From Haloarcula taiwanensis (GTDB taxonomy: Archaea; Halobacteriota; Halobacteria; Halobacteriales; Haloarculaceae), in NCBI GenBank assembly GCA_002844335.1, contig CP019154.1, forward strand, positions 620,001-684,000: a stretch of 64,000 nt of DNA, given 5' to 3'. The notes beneath the pieces were generated by a model that saw only the letters and a list, made by a program, of their open reading frames with translations, was not told the origin of the DNA and made no database searches. Positions within the stretch are counted from its first letter, which is position 1, and the number at the start of each line of letters is the position of its first letter. The position numbers and the translations under genes are program-made. Shown here piece after piece: positions 44,517-52,630 of the stretch.

Positions 44517-44837
44517 ATGGCTGACGACGAGTCCGGCTACGTCCACCGTCCCGACACGGAGCCACAGTCCACAGACCGCTCTCGCACAGACGGTGAGACA
44601 GGCACGGACCCCACCGACGGTCCCGAGTTCGGGACGAGCGGCTGGATTCTCGTCGGGATGATCGGCGTGGCGTTCCTCCTCGTTCCCGGCGCAATTTTGC
44701 TTTTGCCGTCCGCACAGGGCGTCATCAGTAGCTTCGGCCTCACACTCAGAGACGCCTATCTCACGCTCCCGCTCGTTCCGGCGTTCGTCCTCGGTGCGCT
44801 CGCGGTGTGGTCCGCGGTTCGCTCGCAGTCAGAGTGA
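44517..44837 (+). CDS. small membrane protein with acidic N-terminus
   Basis: 106 residues. An acidic hydrophilic N-terminus (MADDESGYVHRPDTEPQSTD) leads into two transmembrane helices (about 43-65 and 83-103). A second in-frame ATG six bases upstream at 44511 gives MSMADDES. Function not recognised. It lies just before the 7TM histidine kinase gene and could be cotranscribed, with a 42-base gap. Confidence 0.6.
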   Translation: MADDESGYVHRPDTEPQSTDRSRTDGETGTDPTDGPEFGTSGWILVGMIGVAFLLVPGAILLLPSAQGVISSFGLTLRDAYLTLPLVPAFVLGALAVWSAVRSQSE

Positions 44838-44879
44838 CCGAGAATAATTATATCAGGGACGCCTTTGCTAAGCTACTGA

Positions 44880-46619
44880 ATGGTCCTGTCGCCGCTTACT
44901 GTCGTTTTATTGTCGGGTGTCGTCGGCATGGGCGTCGCCTTTCTGGTGTGGCTCCACCGGGACCGGCCGGGTGCAGGACCGCTGGCAGTGTTCGTCGTTG
45001 CGGCGAGCCTCTGGGCCGTTACGTACGGTATCGAGCTTGCTGTGCCGGGGCTGGCAACCATGGAGCGACTCGTCCAGGTGCAGCTGACGCTCTCGGTAAT
45101 CATCCCCGTCGCGTGGCTCGTGACGGTTATCGAGTACACGGGGCATCCACACTGGCTCACCCAGCGCCGAACAGCGCTGTTGCTTATCGAACCGGCGGTG
45201 TTTGTCACGCTCGTGTGGTCGAATCACGCACACGAACTCATCTGGTCCGGTCGCGGGACGCAGTACGTCTCGGCGTCGTCGGTGACGCTCGTGCCCGCGT
45301 ACGAAGTCGTGTACTGGGGCCACATGTCCTACATACTGCTGTTGATCCTCGCCGGCGGTGTCCTCCTGTTACGAATGCTGTTCCGGTCGAATCAGGTATT
45401 CCAGGGCCAGGGGCTCGCACTGCTGCTCGCCATCGCCGTCCCGACGGTCGTCCAGACGCTGTTTGTGCTCGGTGTGCTGCCGACCGCCTTCGACCCGACG
45501 AGTCTCGGGTACGTTGCATCGGGAGCCGTCCTCTCGGTCGCTATCCTCCGCGGGCAACTGCTCGACGTGGCACCGGTGACCCGAGAACTGGGGCGAGAAG
45601 CTATCTTCACCGAAATGGACGATATGGTCATCATTGTCGACGACGAGCGCCGCATCGTCGACATCAACGCGGCCGCCACGGCGTTGCTTGACGGTGACCA
45701 GACCGCGGTTCTGGGCCGCTCGCTCTCTCAGACATCACCGACACTAGCCGAGACGGTCCCCGGCCCTGGCGAGCAAACACAGACCGAGATGGCTCTCGAC
45801 CGTGGCGGGAGTGTGCGGTACTACGACGTGCGCGTGATACCGCTGTACCGCGCGTACGGCGTTGTTTCGGGCCATCTCATCAGCCTCCGGGATATCACAG
45901 ACCGCCGACAGCGCGAACAGCGGCTGGACGTGCTCAACCGCCTGCTCCGACACGACATCCGAAACGAGATGAACGTCGTCAAGGGGAACGCGGACCTGCT
46001 CAGGGATACAGCCGACACCGACGAGCGCGAGCGACTCGACCGCATTATCAGCACAGTTGACGACATCGTCGACCGAAGCAACAAAATCGGGCGAGTCACC
46101 GAGGCGTTAGAGACCGAACAGCACAGCCCGACAGCGCTTCGCCAACTACTGGAATCGGTCGTCAGCGATGCCCGGGACCGCCACCCTGACGTGGCGATCA
46201 CGCTCACCTGCGAGGATGATATCTGGATTCGGGGTGGTCCGTCGGTCCTCATCGCGCTGGAGGAGCTAGTCGAGAACGCTGTCGAACATCAAGCAGCCGA
46301 TGCGGACCGAGTTACGGTCGAGATTACGGCGACGCGGGCCGGTGGAACGCCGGGCGCGCGTGTGGCCGTTCACGACAACGGTCCCGGTATCACCGACCAC
46401 GAGCGCGAGGTCATCCGTTCGGGGACCGAAACGCCGCTCAAGCACGGCTCCGGCGTCGGGCTGTGGCTCGTCAACTGGATTGTCCGGAACCTTGGCGGTC
46501 GGATGTCGTTCCCCGATACGGACGAATCGGGAACGACCGTAGAGCTGCAACTGCCAACGGCTGAGCCCGCCCACGCGACGGACGACCCAGTGGCGGCCCA
46601 CAGCGAGAACGCTGACTGA
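44880..46619 (+). CDS. sensor histidine kinase, 7TM-PAS-HisKA-HATPase
   Basis: 579 residues. Seven helices (about 5-225), then a PAS domain (about 235-345), a HisKA-like helix with the H-box LLRHDIRNEMN (His358) and an ATPase domain. Unlike the kinase at 9760 it keeps the N-box ALEELVENAVEH, the G1 box VHDNGPGIT and the G2 motif GSGVGLWLV, so it should autophosphorylate. No response regulator is nearby. A TATA-like ATAATTATATC lies near 44843-44853. The N-terminal architecture is the same as the degenerate kinase, so the two may be paralogues. Confidence 0.88.
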   Translation: MVLSPLTVVLLSGVVGMGVAFLVWLHRDRPGAGPLAVFVVAASLWAVTYGIELAVPGLATMERLVQVQLTLSVIIPVAWLVTVIEYTGHPHWLTQRRTALLLIEPAVFVTLVWSNHAHELIWSGRGTQYVSASSVTLVPAYEVVYWGHMSYILLLILAGGVLLLRMLFRSNQVFQGQGLALLLAIAVPTVVQTLFVLGVLPTAFDPTSLGYVASGAVLSVAILRGQLLDVAPVTRELGREAIFTEMDDMVIIVDDERRIVDINAAATALLDGDQTAVLGRSLSQTSPTLAETVPGPGEQTQTEMALDRGGSVRYYDVRVIPLYRAYGVVSGHLISLRDITDRRQREQRLDVLNRLLRHDIRNEMNVVKGNADLLRDTADTDERERLDRIISTVDDIVDRSNKIGRVTEALETEQHSPTALRQLLESVVSDARDRHPDVAITLTCEDDIWIRGGPSVLIALEELVENAVEHQAADADRVTVEITATRAGGTPGARVAVHDNGPGITDHEREVIRSGTETPLKHGSGVGLWLVNWIVRNLGGRMSFPDTDESGTTVELQLPTAEPAHATDDPVAAHSENAD

Positions 46620-46628
46620 CCGTAGCTG

Positions 46629-47327
46629 CTACCACTCGATTTCGGCCTTGTCGCGCCAGAAGCGTCCGCTTGGTGCGTCGGGTCGGAAGCGGGCGAGCCA
46701 GACCGGCGTCTCGGCCCCCTTCTCCGGCGTCCGCGGGGCGCTGCCCTCAGTCATGTCCGTCTGGACGTAGCCCGGACACACCGAGTTGGCGACCAGCCCG
46801 TCGGCCGCGTACTCGCCGTCGAGGTACTTTGTCAGTCCGTTGACGCCCGTCTTCGAGATTCGGTAGGCCGGCGTGCCACCCGACTGGCTCTCGGTAATGG
46901 CTCCCAGCCCGGACGACATGGTGACGACGCGGCCGCCCTCCTCGGCCAGCAACAGCGGAAGGGCGTATTTCGTCATGAGGACTGCCCCCCGGAGGTTCGT
47001 ATCGAGGGTGTGGTCGATGATGTCGGTCGGCATCTCGTCCAGCGGGTCACGTGAGTCCATCACGCCGGCGTTGTTGACCAGCACGTCGAGGTGACCCTGT
47101 TCGCGCTCGATGCGGTCGACGGCGGCGACCATCCCCTCGTCGTCGGTCACGTCGAGTTCGACGGCGTGGCGGTCCGTGGCCTCGATGTCGTCAGTATCGC
47201 GTGCGCCGGCGTACACAGTCGCGCCGAGGTCGACCAGCCCGTCAGCGATTGCCTTTCCGATGCCCCGCGTCGCTCCGGTAACGAGGGCGACCTGCCCGTC
47301 GAGGGAGTCATAGAGCGGAACGTCCAT
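46629..47327 (-). CDS. short-chain dehydrogenase/reductase
   Basis: 232 residues. Rossmann fold with the SDR cofactor motif TGATRGIG (17-24), NNAG (86-89), the catalytic serine in TMSSGLG (Ser138 or Ser139) and the Tyr155-x3-Lys159 pair in YRISK. The frame can be extended upstream, but MDVPLYDSLDGQVALVTGAT at 47327 is the natural start. Substrate unknown; the closest pattern is the carbonyl reductase/oxidoreductase group. Confidence 0.85.
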   Translation of the reverse strand: MDVPLYDSLDGQVALVTGATRGIGKAIADGLVDLGATVYAGARDTDDIEATDRHAVELDVTDDEGMVAAVDRIEREQGHLDVLVNNAGVMDSRDPLDEMPTDIIDHTLDTNLRGAVLMTKYALPLLLAEEGGRVVTMSSGLGAITESQSGGTPAYRISKTGVNGLTKYLDGEYAADGLVANSVCPGYVQTDMTEGSAPRTPEKGAETPVWLARFRPDAPSGRFWRDKAEIEW

Positions 47328-47397
47328 ACCCGAGGTTGGGCGGCCGAGCCGAAAAGAAGGGGGGTCGTGGCGAGGCCGCCGCGGCGTCGGGGCCGAC

Positions 47398-47961
47398 CTA
47401 CCGTTCCTCGTCCCGGCGCATCGCAATCTCGAACCAGGGACAGAGGCGCAGTTGCCGGTAGTACTCGGGGTGCTCGCGTAGTCGCTCGTAGGGAACCCAC
47501 ATGAGACCGTCGACCTCCTCGGGGTTCGGTTCCAGCGACGTGTCGTGGAGTGTGGCCTGTAGGACCGCACAGACCTCCCATTCGAGGCCGGCGTTCTCAT
47601 AGTAGCGCTTGTACTCGAACCGGTCGGTCACGCGGAGGTCTCCGTACTGCGAGGGGTCGATACCCAGTTCCTCTTCAAGCCGCTCCTCGGTGGCTTCGAC
47701 CTGCGTCTGGCCCTGGACGGGGTGAGAGGCGACGGTGCCGTCCCAGTGGGTGTCCCAGAGGCGTTTGTTGGCGGCGCGCTGTGCGAGCAGGATTCGGTCG
47801 TCCTCGTCGAACAGCAGGGCGGTGAACGCGCGGTGGCGAACCCCGTCGCCGGTGTGGGCGTCGAGCCGATTGACCAGCCCCTCCTCGTTGTCGTCGGCGT
47901 CCACCGCGACGACCTCTTGTCGAGCGTTTTCGTGCGTCTCGTCGACCGCGTCGGAACTCAT
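47398..47961 (-). CDS. idi: type 1 isopentenyl-diphosphate isomerase-like Nudix protein
   Basis: 187 residues. The Nudix-type core has DGVRHRAFTALLFDEDDRIL, QTQVEATEERLEEELGI and LEWEVCAVLQ, as in type 1 IPP isomerase. The catalytic cysteine (in E. coli VCGHP) is Ala78 in GTVASHPV. The glutamate region EWEV is present. Haloarchaea also have a type 2 Idi, so this one may have another role. The gene lies 70 bases upstream of the SDR gene, on the same strand. Confidence 0.78.
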   Translation of the reverse strand: MSSDAVDETHENARQEVVAVDADDNEEGLVNRLDAHTGDGVRHRAFTALLFDEDDRILLAQRAANKRLWDTHWDGTVASHPVQGQTQVEATEERLEEELGIDPSQYGDLRVTDRFEYKRYYENAGLEWEVCAVLQATLHDTSLEPNPEEVDGLMWVPYERLREHPEYYRQLRLCPWFEIAMRRDEER

Positions 47962-48008
47962 ATGTCGTACCTCTCACAGAGGCGCGTATTACGCCCTTCG
48001 ACTTCCCG

Positions 48009-48644
48009 TCACCGCGCCGGGTGGTCCGACACGAACTGCTTGAGTATCTGCTCTTCCGCTCGATGGAGCGTTTCACTGCAGGTCGACTTCGCGATACCGA
48101 CTCGGTCCGCAAGCTCTGTTAGCGAGCACTCCCGCGGCGTGTCGTAGTAGCCCGCCTCGATGGCCTCCTCGACCAGTTCGAACTGGCTCTCGGTGAGCAC
48201 CTGTTCGGTTTCGAGGTGTTGCCGGATGCGGTCGACGCTGAAGGAGATACCGAACTCCTCCAGCTGCTCGCCGAGTTCGGAGAGCCGCTCCTGTGGCGCG
48301 GAGATGTCCCAGACGGCCTCCCCATCCGAGAGCGTAAACGGCATCTCCAGCGGGACGCCCGACCCCTGGACCGGGAACAGCAGGAGCGGCATCGACGTCT
48401 CGAACTGCACCAATGCGCTGTCGTCGCGGTGGGAGAGGATTTCGAGCGTGGTGACCGACTCCCGGCCCTCGATGTCGCGGAGCACCGCCGGGAGGTCGTC
48501 GGCTGTGATCTCCGCCAGTCCGACGCCGGAGTCCTCGCCGGGGAGCGCCGAGAGGATTCGGAACGTCGCATCGTTGTACGTGCGCGACACGTCGCCGATC
48601 CAGATTTCGTCCGGAATCGTGAGTGTGAGTTCAGCGTGTGGCAT
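48009..48644 (-). CDS. HTH-10 transcriptional regulator without cysteine cluster
   Basis: 211 residues. The N-terminal domain (1-145) is of the Bat/DmsR type but without the cysteine motif seen in the gene at 50803. The C-terminal HTH-10 domain has LTESQFELVEEAIEAGYYDTP and LADRVGIAKSTCSETLHRA. The start is MPHAELTLTIP at 48644; the frame extends to 48695 but crosses the palindromes. Two such palindromes lie upstream (48654-48665 and 48687-48702), so it may be part of the same regulon or regulate itself. Confidence 0.78.
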   Translation of the reverse strand: MPHAELTLTIPDEIWIGDVSRTYNDATFRILSALPGEDSGVGLAEITADDLPAVLRDIEGRESVTTLEILSHRDDSALVQFETSMPLLLFPVQGSGVPLEMPFTLSDGEAVWDISAPQERLSELGEQLEEFGISFSVDRIRQHLETEQVLTESQFELVEEAIEAGYYDTPRECSLTELADRVGIAKSTCSETLHRAEEQILKQFVSDHPAR

Positions 48645-48653
48645 TGGTGTATC

Positions 48654-48665
48654 CGAATATATTCG
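48654..48665. promoter_or_regulatory. CGAATATATTCG palindrome at the HTH-10 promoter
   Basis: A perfect 12-base palindrome of the CGAA-N4-TTCG type, 9-20 bases upstream of the start codon. It is the nearest of two such sites before this regulator and may overlap its transcription start, where binding would repress. Confidence 0.45.
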
Positions 48666-48686
48666 CCCAACCTCTGCGGCCGTAAT

Positions 48687-48702
48687 CCCGAACATGTTCG
48701 TC
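48687..48702. promoter_or_regulatory. CGAACATGTTCG palindrome (NarO-like box)
   Basis: A perfect 12-base core (48689-48700) with CC before and TC after. It ends 42 bases from the start of the HTH-10 gene at 48644 and lies 95-134 bases before the divergent SRPBCC gene. The same core is found before the CGCGG gene and DUF2249 gene. From memory it resembles the CGAAC...GTTCG semipalindrome linked to NarO/DmsR regulation in Haloferax. Confidence 0.6.
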
Positions 48703-48836
48703 TACCCATGGCTCGGACAAGAACCTTGGGGGACCTGTCGTGTGCTCTCGGCGCGAGCGTCGGGCATGCAAGACCGACGGGCCGAACATCTACGGGTATG
48801 GCGAACGCTTATTTCGCCGGCCACTGGCCGTCTGGT

Positions 48837-49256
48837 ATGGAGCGCGTCTCGCTGACTCGGACAATCCCGGCCGATCCGGAAACAGTCACTGATCTGATAA
48901 CCGACGTGGAGCCGTTCATGATCGCGGCAGGATTCGACGAGGTGACGCTGGACGGGGACGACCTCGGCATCACGAACCGCGTCGGTCTCTTCGAAATCGA
49001 ACTGGACCTCGAAATCGTCGAGACTGACGCAGTGCTGCGGTACGAGCAGCGTCAGGGCATCTTCGAGTCGATGATGACGGAGTACACGGTCGAAACCGTC
49101 GATGAGGGGACCGAGGTGACGGCGATGACGGAGTACAGCGCCCTCGACCTCCCCGTGCTCGGCGAGATGCTCGACTCGACCGTCATCTCCCGACAGCGCA
49201 CGAAGGAACTCAACAGGCAGTTCGACTGGCTCGTCGAACAAGTATCATCGCGGTAA
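48837..49256 (+). CDS. SRPBCC-family (START-like) protein
   Basis: 139 residues. The sequence MERVSLTRTIPADPETVTDL and the final RQFDWLVEQ helix are those of the polyketide cyclase/SRPBCC helix-grip fold, which binds hydrophobic ligands. Start at ATG 48837, because a TATA-like TTATTT (48809-48814) lies 23-28 bases upstream; an ATG at 48798 would add 13 residues. It lies between the HTH-10 gene and the CGCGG gene. Ligand unknown; could bind a lipid, heme precursor or cofactor. Confidence 0.7.
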   Translation: MERVSLTRTIPADPETVTDLITDVEPFMIAAGFDEVTLDGDDLGITNRVGLFEIELDLEIVETDAVLRYEQRQGIFESMMTEYTVETVDEGTEVTAMTEYSALDLPVLGEMLDSTVISRQRTKELNRQFDWLVEQVSSR

Positions 49257-49305
49257 ACACGAGTGTGACTGTTCGAGTGACCGCCTATCTGTTCTCTATT
49301 AATAT

Positions 49306-49321
49306 CCCGAACATATTCGGG
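49306..49321. promoter_or_regulatory. CCCGAACATATTCGGG box before the CGCGG-RiPP operon
   Basis: A 16-base semipalindrome with core CGAA-CATA-TTCG (49308-49319), ending 36 bases before the start codon of the CGCGG gene. Its place just upstream of the expected TATA region fits an activator site. It matches the sites at 48687 and 52900 in sequence and spacing. Confidence 0.65.
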
Positions 49322-49357
49322 AAAGGACCGAGGGACACCCGCCGGTAACGGGTACCT

Positions 49358-49663
49358 ATGAGCCACTCCCACGAGGACCTGCCGCCGGTTACGACCGAGG
49401 TCCACGACAACTCTTGGTCGGCGAACCTGGAGACGCCCGCACACGCCGATGACCTCGACGCCGTCGTCGAGCAGGCCGTCGACGCCGTCGAGATGACGAC
49501 GGCTGGGAACCACGTCAATCTGGTGAGCCACGCCGATCACGGCCATCCCGAGACGTACCTATTCGACGCGCTTGAGGCGGCCTTCGGCGACAGCGTCTCA
49601 GTGGAGTACGTCCAGCAGTGTGGCTGTGGGGGCCACGTCACCCGCGTCCACCGGGAGGCATAG
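49358..49663 (+). CDS. CGCGG-type radical SAM-modified RiPP precursor-like protein
   Basis: 101 residues. It starts MSHSHEDLPPVTTEVHDNSW and has a histidine-rich middle (NHVNLVSHADHGHPE), then ends YVQQCGCGGHVTRVHREA with the motif CGCGG at 88-92. This is the hallmark of the CGCGG family, thought to be peptides modified by a partner radical SAM/SPASM enzyme. The stop codon is directly followed by the start of the radical SAM gene. The modification and the final role are unknown. A NarO-like box lies upstream. Confidence 0.82.
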   Translation: MSHSHEDLPPVTTEVHDNSWSANLETPAHADDLDAVVEQAVDAVEMTTAGNHVNLVSHADHGHPETYLFDALEAAFGDSVSVEYVQQCGCGGHVTRVHREA

Positions 49664-50737
49664 ATGCACGGGAACCTCGACCTCGACCAGCAGCCGTTGG
49701 TGCTGATCTGGGAGGTGACGCAGGCCTGCGAACTGGCGTGCAAGCACTGCCGGGCCGATGCCCAGCCGCGCCGCCACCCCGACGAACTCTCGACGGCGGA
49801 GGGGAAGGCGCTGCTTGACCAGGCCCGCGAGTTCGGCGAGGGCCAGCTGGTCGTCCTCTCGGGCGGGGACCCGCTGACCCGCGAGGACCTCCCGGAACTC
49901 GTCGCCTACGGGACCGAGCAGGGCCTCCGGATGACGATGACCCCGAGCGGGACGACCTCGCTGACGCGGGACCGGCTGGCCGAACTCGACGACGCCGAGC
50001 TCCGGCGGCTGGCGCTGTCTATCGACGGCGGCGACAGCGACGCCCACGACGCCTTCCGGGGCGAGTCCGGGAGCTTCGAGGCGACGATGGAGGCCGCCGA
50101 GGCGGCCCGTGACCTCGACATACCGCTGCAGATAAACACCACCGTCTGCGCGGAGACGGTCGAGCAACTGCCGGCGATACGGGACCTCGTCGCGGACCTC
50201 GACGCGGTGCTGTGGTCGGTGTTCTTCCTCGTCCCGGTCGGCCGCGGGCGGGTACTGACGCCGATTCCCCCCGAGCGGGCCGAGCGCGTACTGGAGTGGC
50301 TCCGCGAGGTCAGCGAGGAGGCGTCGTTCGGCCTCAAGACGACCGAAGCGCCCCACTATCGGCGCGTCGCGATGCAGAATCAGGACGAGGGTGCTGCCGG
50401 GCTCAAACGGCGGATGGGTATCCGCGCTGGCAAGGGGTTCGCCTTCGTGAGCCACACCGGCGAGGTGTATCCGTCCGGATTCTTGCCTGAGTCGGCCGGC
50501 AACGTTCGAGAGGAAAGCGTCGTCGACATCTACCGGGAGTCGTCGCTGTTCCAGCAACTCAGAGACGACGACGCGCTGACGGGCAAGTGCGGCGCCTGCC
50601 GGTACCGGTCGGTCTGTGGCGGCAGCCGGTCGCGGGCCTACGCGACGACGGGGGACCCGCTGGCGGCGGACCCGCTGTGTGACTACCAGCCCGAGGGGTT
50701 CGACGGGACGGTTCCCGACCAGCACCCGGCAGATTGA
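49664..50737 (+). CDS. radical SAM/SPASM peptide-modifying enzyme
   Basis: 357 residues. The [4Fe-4S] motif is CELACKHC (Cys22, Cys26, Cys29), followed by a SAM-binding segment VVLSGGDPL (64-72). The C-terminal SPASM region has Cys309, Cys312, Cys318 and Cys339 (GKCGACRYRSVCGG and PLCDY) for an auxiliary cluster. It looks like the TIGR04053 group, linked to peptide maturation. The ATG abuts the CGCGG stop with no gap. The chemistry (for example thioether or C-C links) is unknown. Closest alternative: a heme-biosynthesis SPASM enzyme of the Ahb type. Confidence 0.85.
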   Translation: MHGNLDLDQQPLVLIWEVTQACELACKHCRADAQPRRHPDELSTAEGKALLDQAREFGEGQLVVLSGGDPLTREDLPELVAYGTEQGLRMTMTPSGTTSLTRDRLAELDDAELRRLALSIDGGDSDAHDAFRGESGSFEATMEAAEAARDLDIPLQINTTVCAETVEQLPAIRDLVADLDAVLWSVFFLVPVGRGRVLTPIPPERAERVLEWLREVSEEASFGLKTTEAPHYRRVAMQNQDEGAAGLKRRMGIRAGKGFAFVSHTGEVYPSGFLPESAGNVREESVVDIYRESSLFQQLRDDDALTGKCGACRYRSVCGGSRSRAYATTGDPLAADPLCDYQPEGFDGTVPDQHPAD

Positions 50738-50776
50738 GGGGATTTTTCACTCCGTGGGAACGCGCCTCGCCCGTTT

Positions 50777-50793
50777 TGTAACACGGTGTCACA
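50777..50793. promoter_or_regulatory. TGTAACAC-G-GTGTCACA operator candidate
   Basis: A 17-base near-palindrome with one mismatch in eight-base arms, covering the region 26 to 10 bases before the ATG of the HTH-10 gene at 50803. In a leaderless gene this covers the TATA region, so a bound protein would repress. It differs in sequence from the CGAA-N4-TTCG boxes. Confidence 0.45.
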
Positions 50794-50802
50794 GTATTCG
50801 GT

Positions 50803-51450
50803 ATGAGCGACTCCGGCATCAGAGTGGAGCTATCGGTCGATGCCCCGGGGGCCTGTCCGGTGGCGAGCGTCTCGGACGAGGCGGGCGCGGCCGTGACCGA
50901 TGTTGCCCGAAGTAGCCCAGATGCAGACGGGCAGGTCATCGAAGAGTTCACCGCGACGGGCACTGACGGAGGGGAAATCGAGACACGGGAAGACATGGAC
51001 AAGGTGTTCTCGACGGGCACCGGCGCCCGCTACCAGTTCTCTCGGTCCCGAACCGAGTGCGTCTGTGAAGCGGTCGAAACGTATGACTGTCCGGTGGCAG
51101 ATATCCGCGCCGAGGGCGGACAGCTCCACCTGACATTTCACGCTCCCGATGTCGATCGGGTGCGCGCCATCGTGACGCGGCTGAAAGAACTGTACGACGG
51201 CGTCTCGCTCCGGTCGATGCGTCGAAACGGTGACGTGGACCCGGCGGACTCGATACTGGTCGACCGGAGCAAGCTCACCGACCGGCAACAGGAAGTGCTC
51301 GAAACGGCCGTCGAGATGGGGTACTTCGAATACCCCAAAGGGGCCAACGCCGGCGACGTGGCGACGGAACTGGATATCTCCGTTTCGACGTTCGCGGAAC
51401 ACCTCGCCGCCGCCCAGACGAAACTGCTTGACAGCATCATCACGGAATAG
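50803..51450 (+). CDS. NarO/DmsR-like HTH-10 regulator with CxCx7C cysteine cluster
   Basis: 215 residues. The N-terminal sensor has Cys18 and the cluster ECVCEAVETYDC (Cys86, Cys88, Cys96), i.e. Cys, CxC, x7, C. This is the arrangement I know from haloarchaeal NarO and DmsR, regulators of nitrate and DMSO respiration under low oxygen, where the cysteines may hold a redox-sensing metal centre. The HTH-10 domain (about 157-213) has LTDRQQEVLETAVEMGYFEYP. It lies 65 bases after the radical SAM gene and probably controls the CGAA-N4-TTCG sites. Confidence 0.8.
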   Translation: MSDSGIRVELSVDAPGACPVASVSDEAGAAVTDVARSSPDADGQVIEEFTATGTDGGEIETREDMDKVFSTGTGARYQFSRSRTECVCEAVETYDCPVADIRAEGGQLHLTFHAPDVDRVRAIVTRLKELYDGVSLRSMRRNGDVDPADSILVDRSKLTDRQQEVLETAVEMGYFEYPKGANAGDVATELDISVSTFAEHLAAAQTKLLDSIITE

Positions 51451-51468
51451 GTCTCTGGTGGGTCGCCA

Positions 51469-52629
51469 CTACTGCCAGCGGCGAGCGAACGCTGCTACCA
51501 GGAGATACGTATAGAGGAGCGCGCCGAGACCGCCAGCCGCTGTGCCGACTGGTCTCATCCAGCCGATACGGCCGACAAGACCGAGTAGCTGTATGCCGAG
51601 TCCGCTCCCAAGCAGTGCAATCGACAGCAGTGCCGTCCGGTCATCTGCACAGGGCCAGACGCCGACTGCCGGCGGGTAGAACTGGAACGCTGCCCCGACC
51701 ACAGTGAGTCCGAGAAAGCCCGCCAGCATCGCCCGATAGTGCGCGGTGACCAGCGCCGGGCTCCGACCGGTTACGGCGACAGTCAACCCGAGTCCGATAC
51801 CGACGACTCCGGCCACGACCGCCAACAGGACCGCGTAGAACCCCACGCGGCGTCGCTCCGACCGCAGAAAGAGGGCCAGATACGACAGCGCGAACCCAGC
51901 GACTGCGACGGCCTCGACGACGCCACCAATGAGGAGGAGCGTGCGGTCGAACAGCCCGAACCCGAGCAGCGCGGGACCGACGGCACCGGTCGCGACGACG
52001 ACGGCGACGACCGGGCGCGGCACTGCCGCGACCAGAAACCGGGGGAACAGCCGGAAGCCGACGCCGAAGACGAACAGCGCGGCCGTCCCCGCGGCCAGCA
52101 GGTGCGACAGTTGCTGGGGGTGGACCGACCCGAAGCCGGCGGTCGTGGCGAGCGCGCTCCCCGCGGCGAGCGCGAGGTAGCCGAGCGCAATCGGGACCGC
52201 GACGTTGGCGGTTCGGTCGACCGGCTCCCGGTGGGCGTTCGCGCCGCCGGTCCCCGTCGCGGTGCCGGTGACGTTTCCGGCAATCGTCCACCCAAGCGTT
52301 CCGAGAAAGACCCCGACGCCGCCGACCCAGAGAAGGGTTCCCACTGGTCGGAGCCACGACGGGCCAAGCGGCGCGAGCGCCAGCCCTGTTGTGCCGAGGA
52401 CGGACAGCGGGAACTGGACGGCTGGCCCCAGTTCCCACGCGAGGTCCCGTTCGAAGTACGGCGGCACGAGCGCGTAGGCCTTCCCGAACAGGACGTGCAG
52501 GACGAACCCGTAGAGACCGAGCGTGACGACGACTCGCCGGGGGGCGGCGACCGCCATCGCGGCGTGAAAGCCGACGAAAAACAGCGCGCTGGTGGCGACG
52601 AACCACCGCGAGGCGCGCTCGGTCCGCAT
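51469..52629 (-). CDS. NnrS-like multi-helix membrane protein
   Basis: 386 residues with about eleven to twelve hydrophobic helices. Conserved histidines are in FVLHVLFGKAYALVPPYF (about 43-60), QQLSHLLAAGTAALF (about 171-185) and TAHYRAMLAGFLGL (about 296-309), a pattern that recalls the heme-copper NnrS family linked to nitric-oxide metabolism. It follows the DUF2249 gene with one base between stop and start. The naming is distant; heme binding is inferred from the histidines. Confidence 0.65.
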   Translation of the reverse strand: MRTERASRWFVATSALFFVGFHAAMAVAAPRRVVVTLGLYGFVLHVLFGKAYALVPPYFERDLAWELGPAVQFPLSVLGTTGLALAPLGPSWLRPVGTLLWVGGVGVFLGTLGWTIAGNVTGTATGTGGANAHREPVDRTANVAVPIALGYLALAAGSALATTAGFGSVHPQQLSHLLAAGTAALFVFGVGFRLFPRFLVAAVPRPVVAVVVATGAVGPALLGFGLFDRTLLLIGGVVEAVAVAGFALSYLALFLRSERRRVGFYAVLLAVVAGVVGIGLGLTVAVTGRSPALVTAHYRAMLAGFLGLTVVGAAFQFYPPAVGVWPCADDRTALLSIALLGSGLGIQLLGLVGRIGWMRPVGTAAGGLGALLYTYLLVAAFARRWQ

Positions 52630-52630
52630 C

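Noticed and set aside
48783..48795. CCGAACATCTACG as another NarO-like box
   Set aside because: Only the left half fits; the right half does not match TTCGG.
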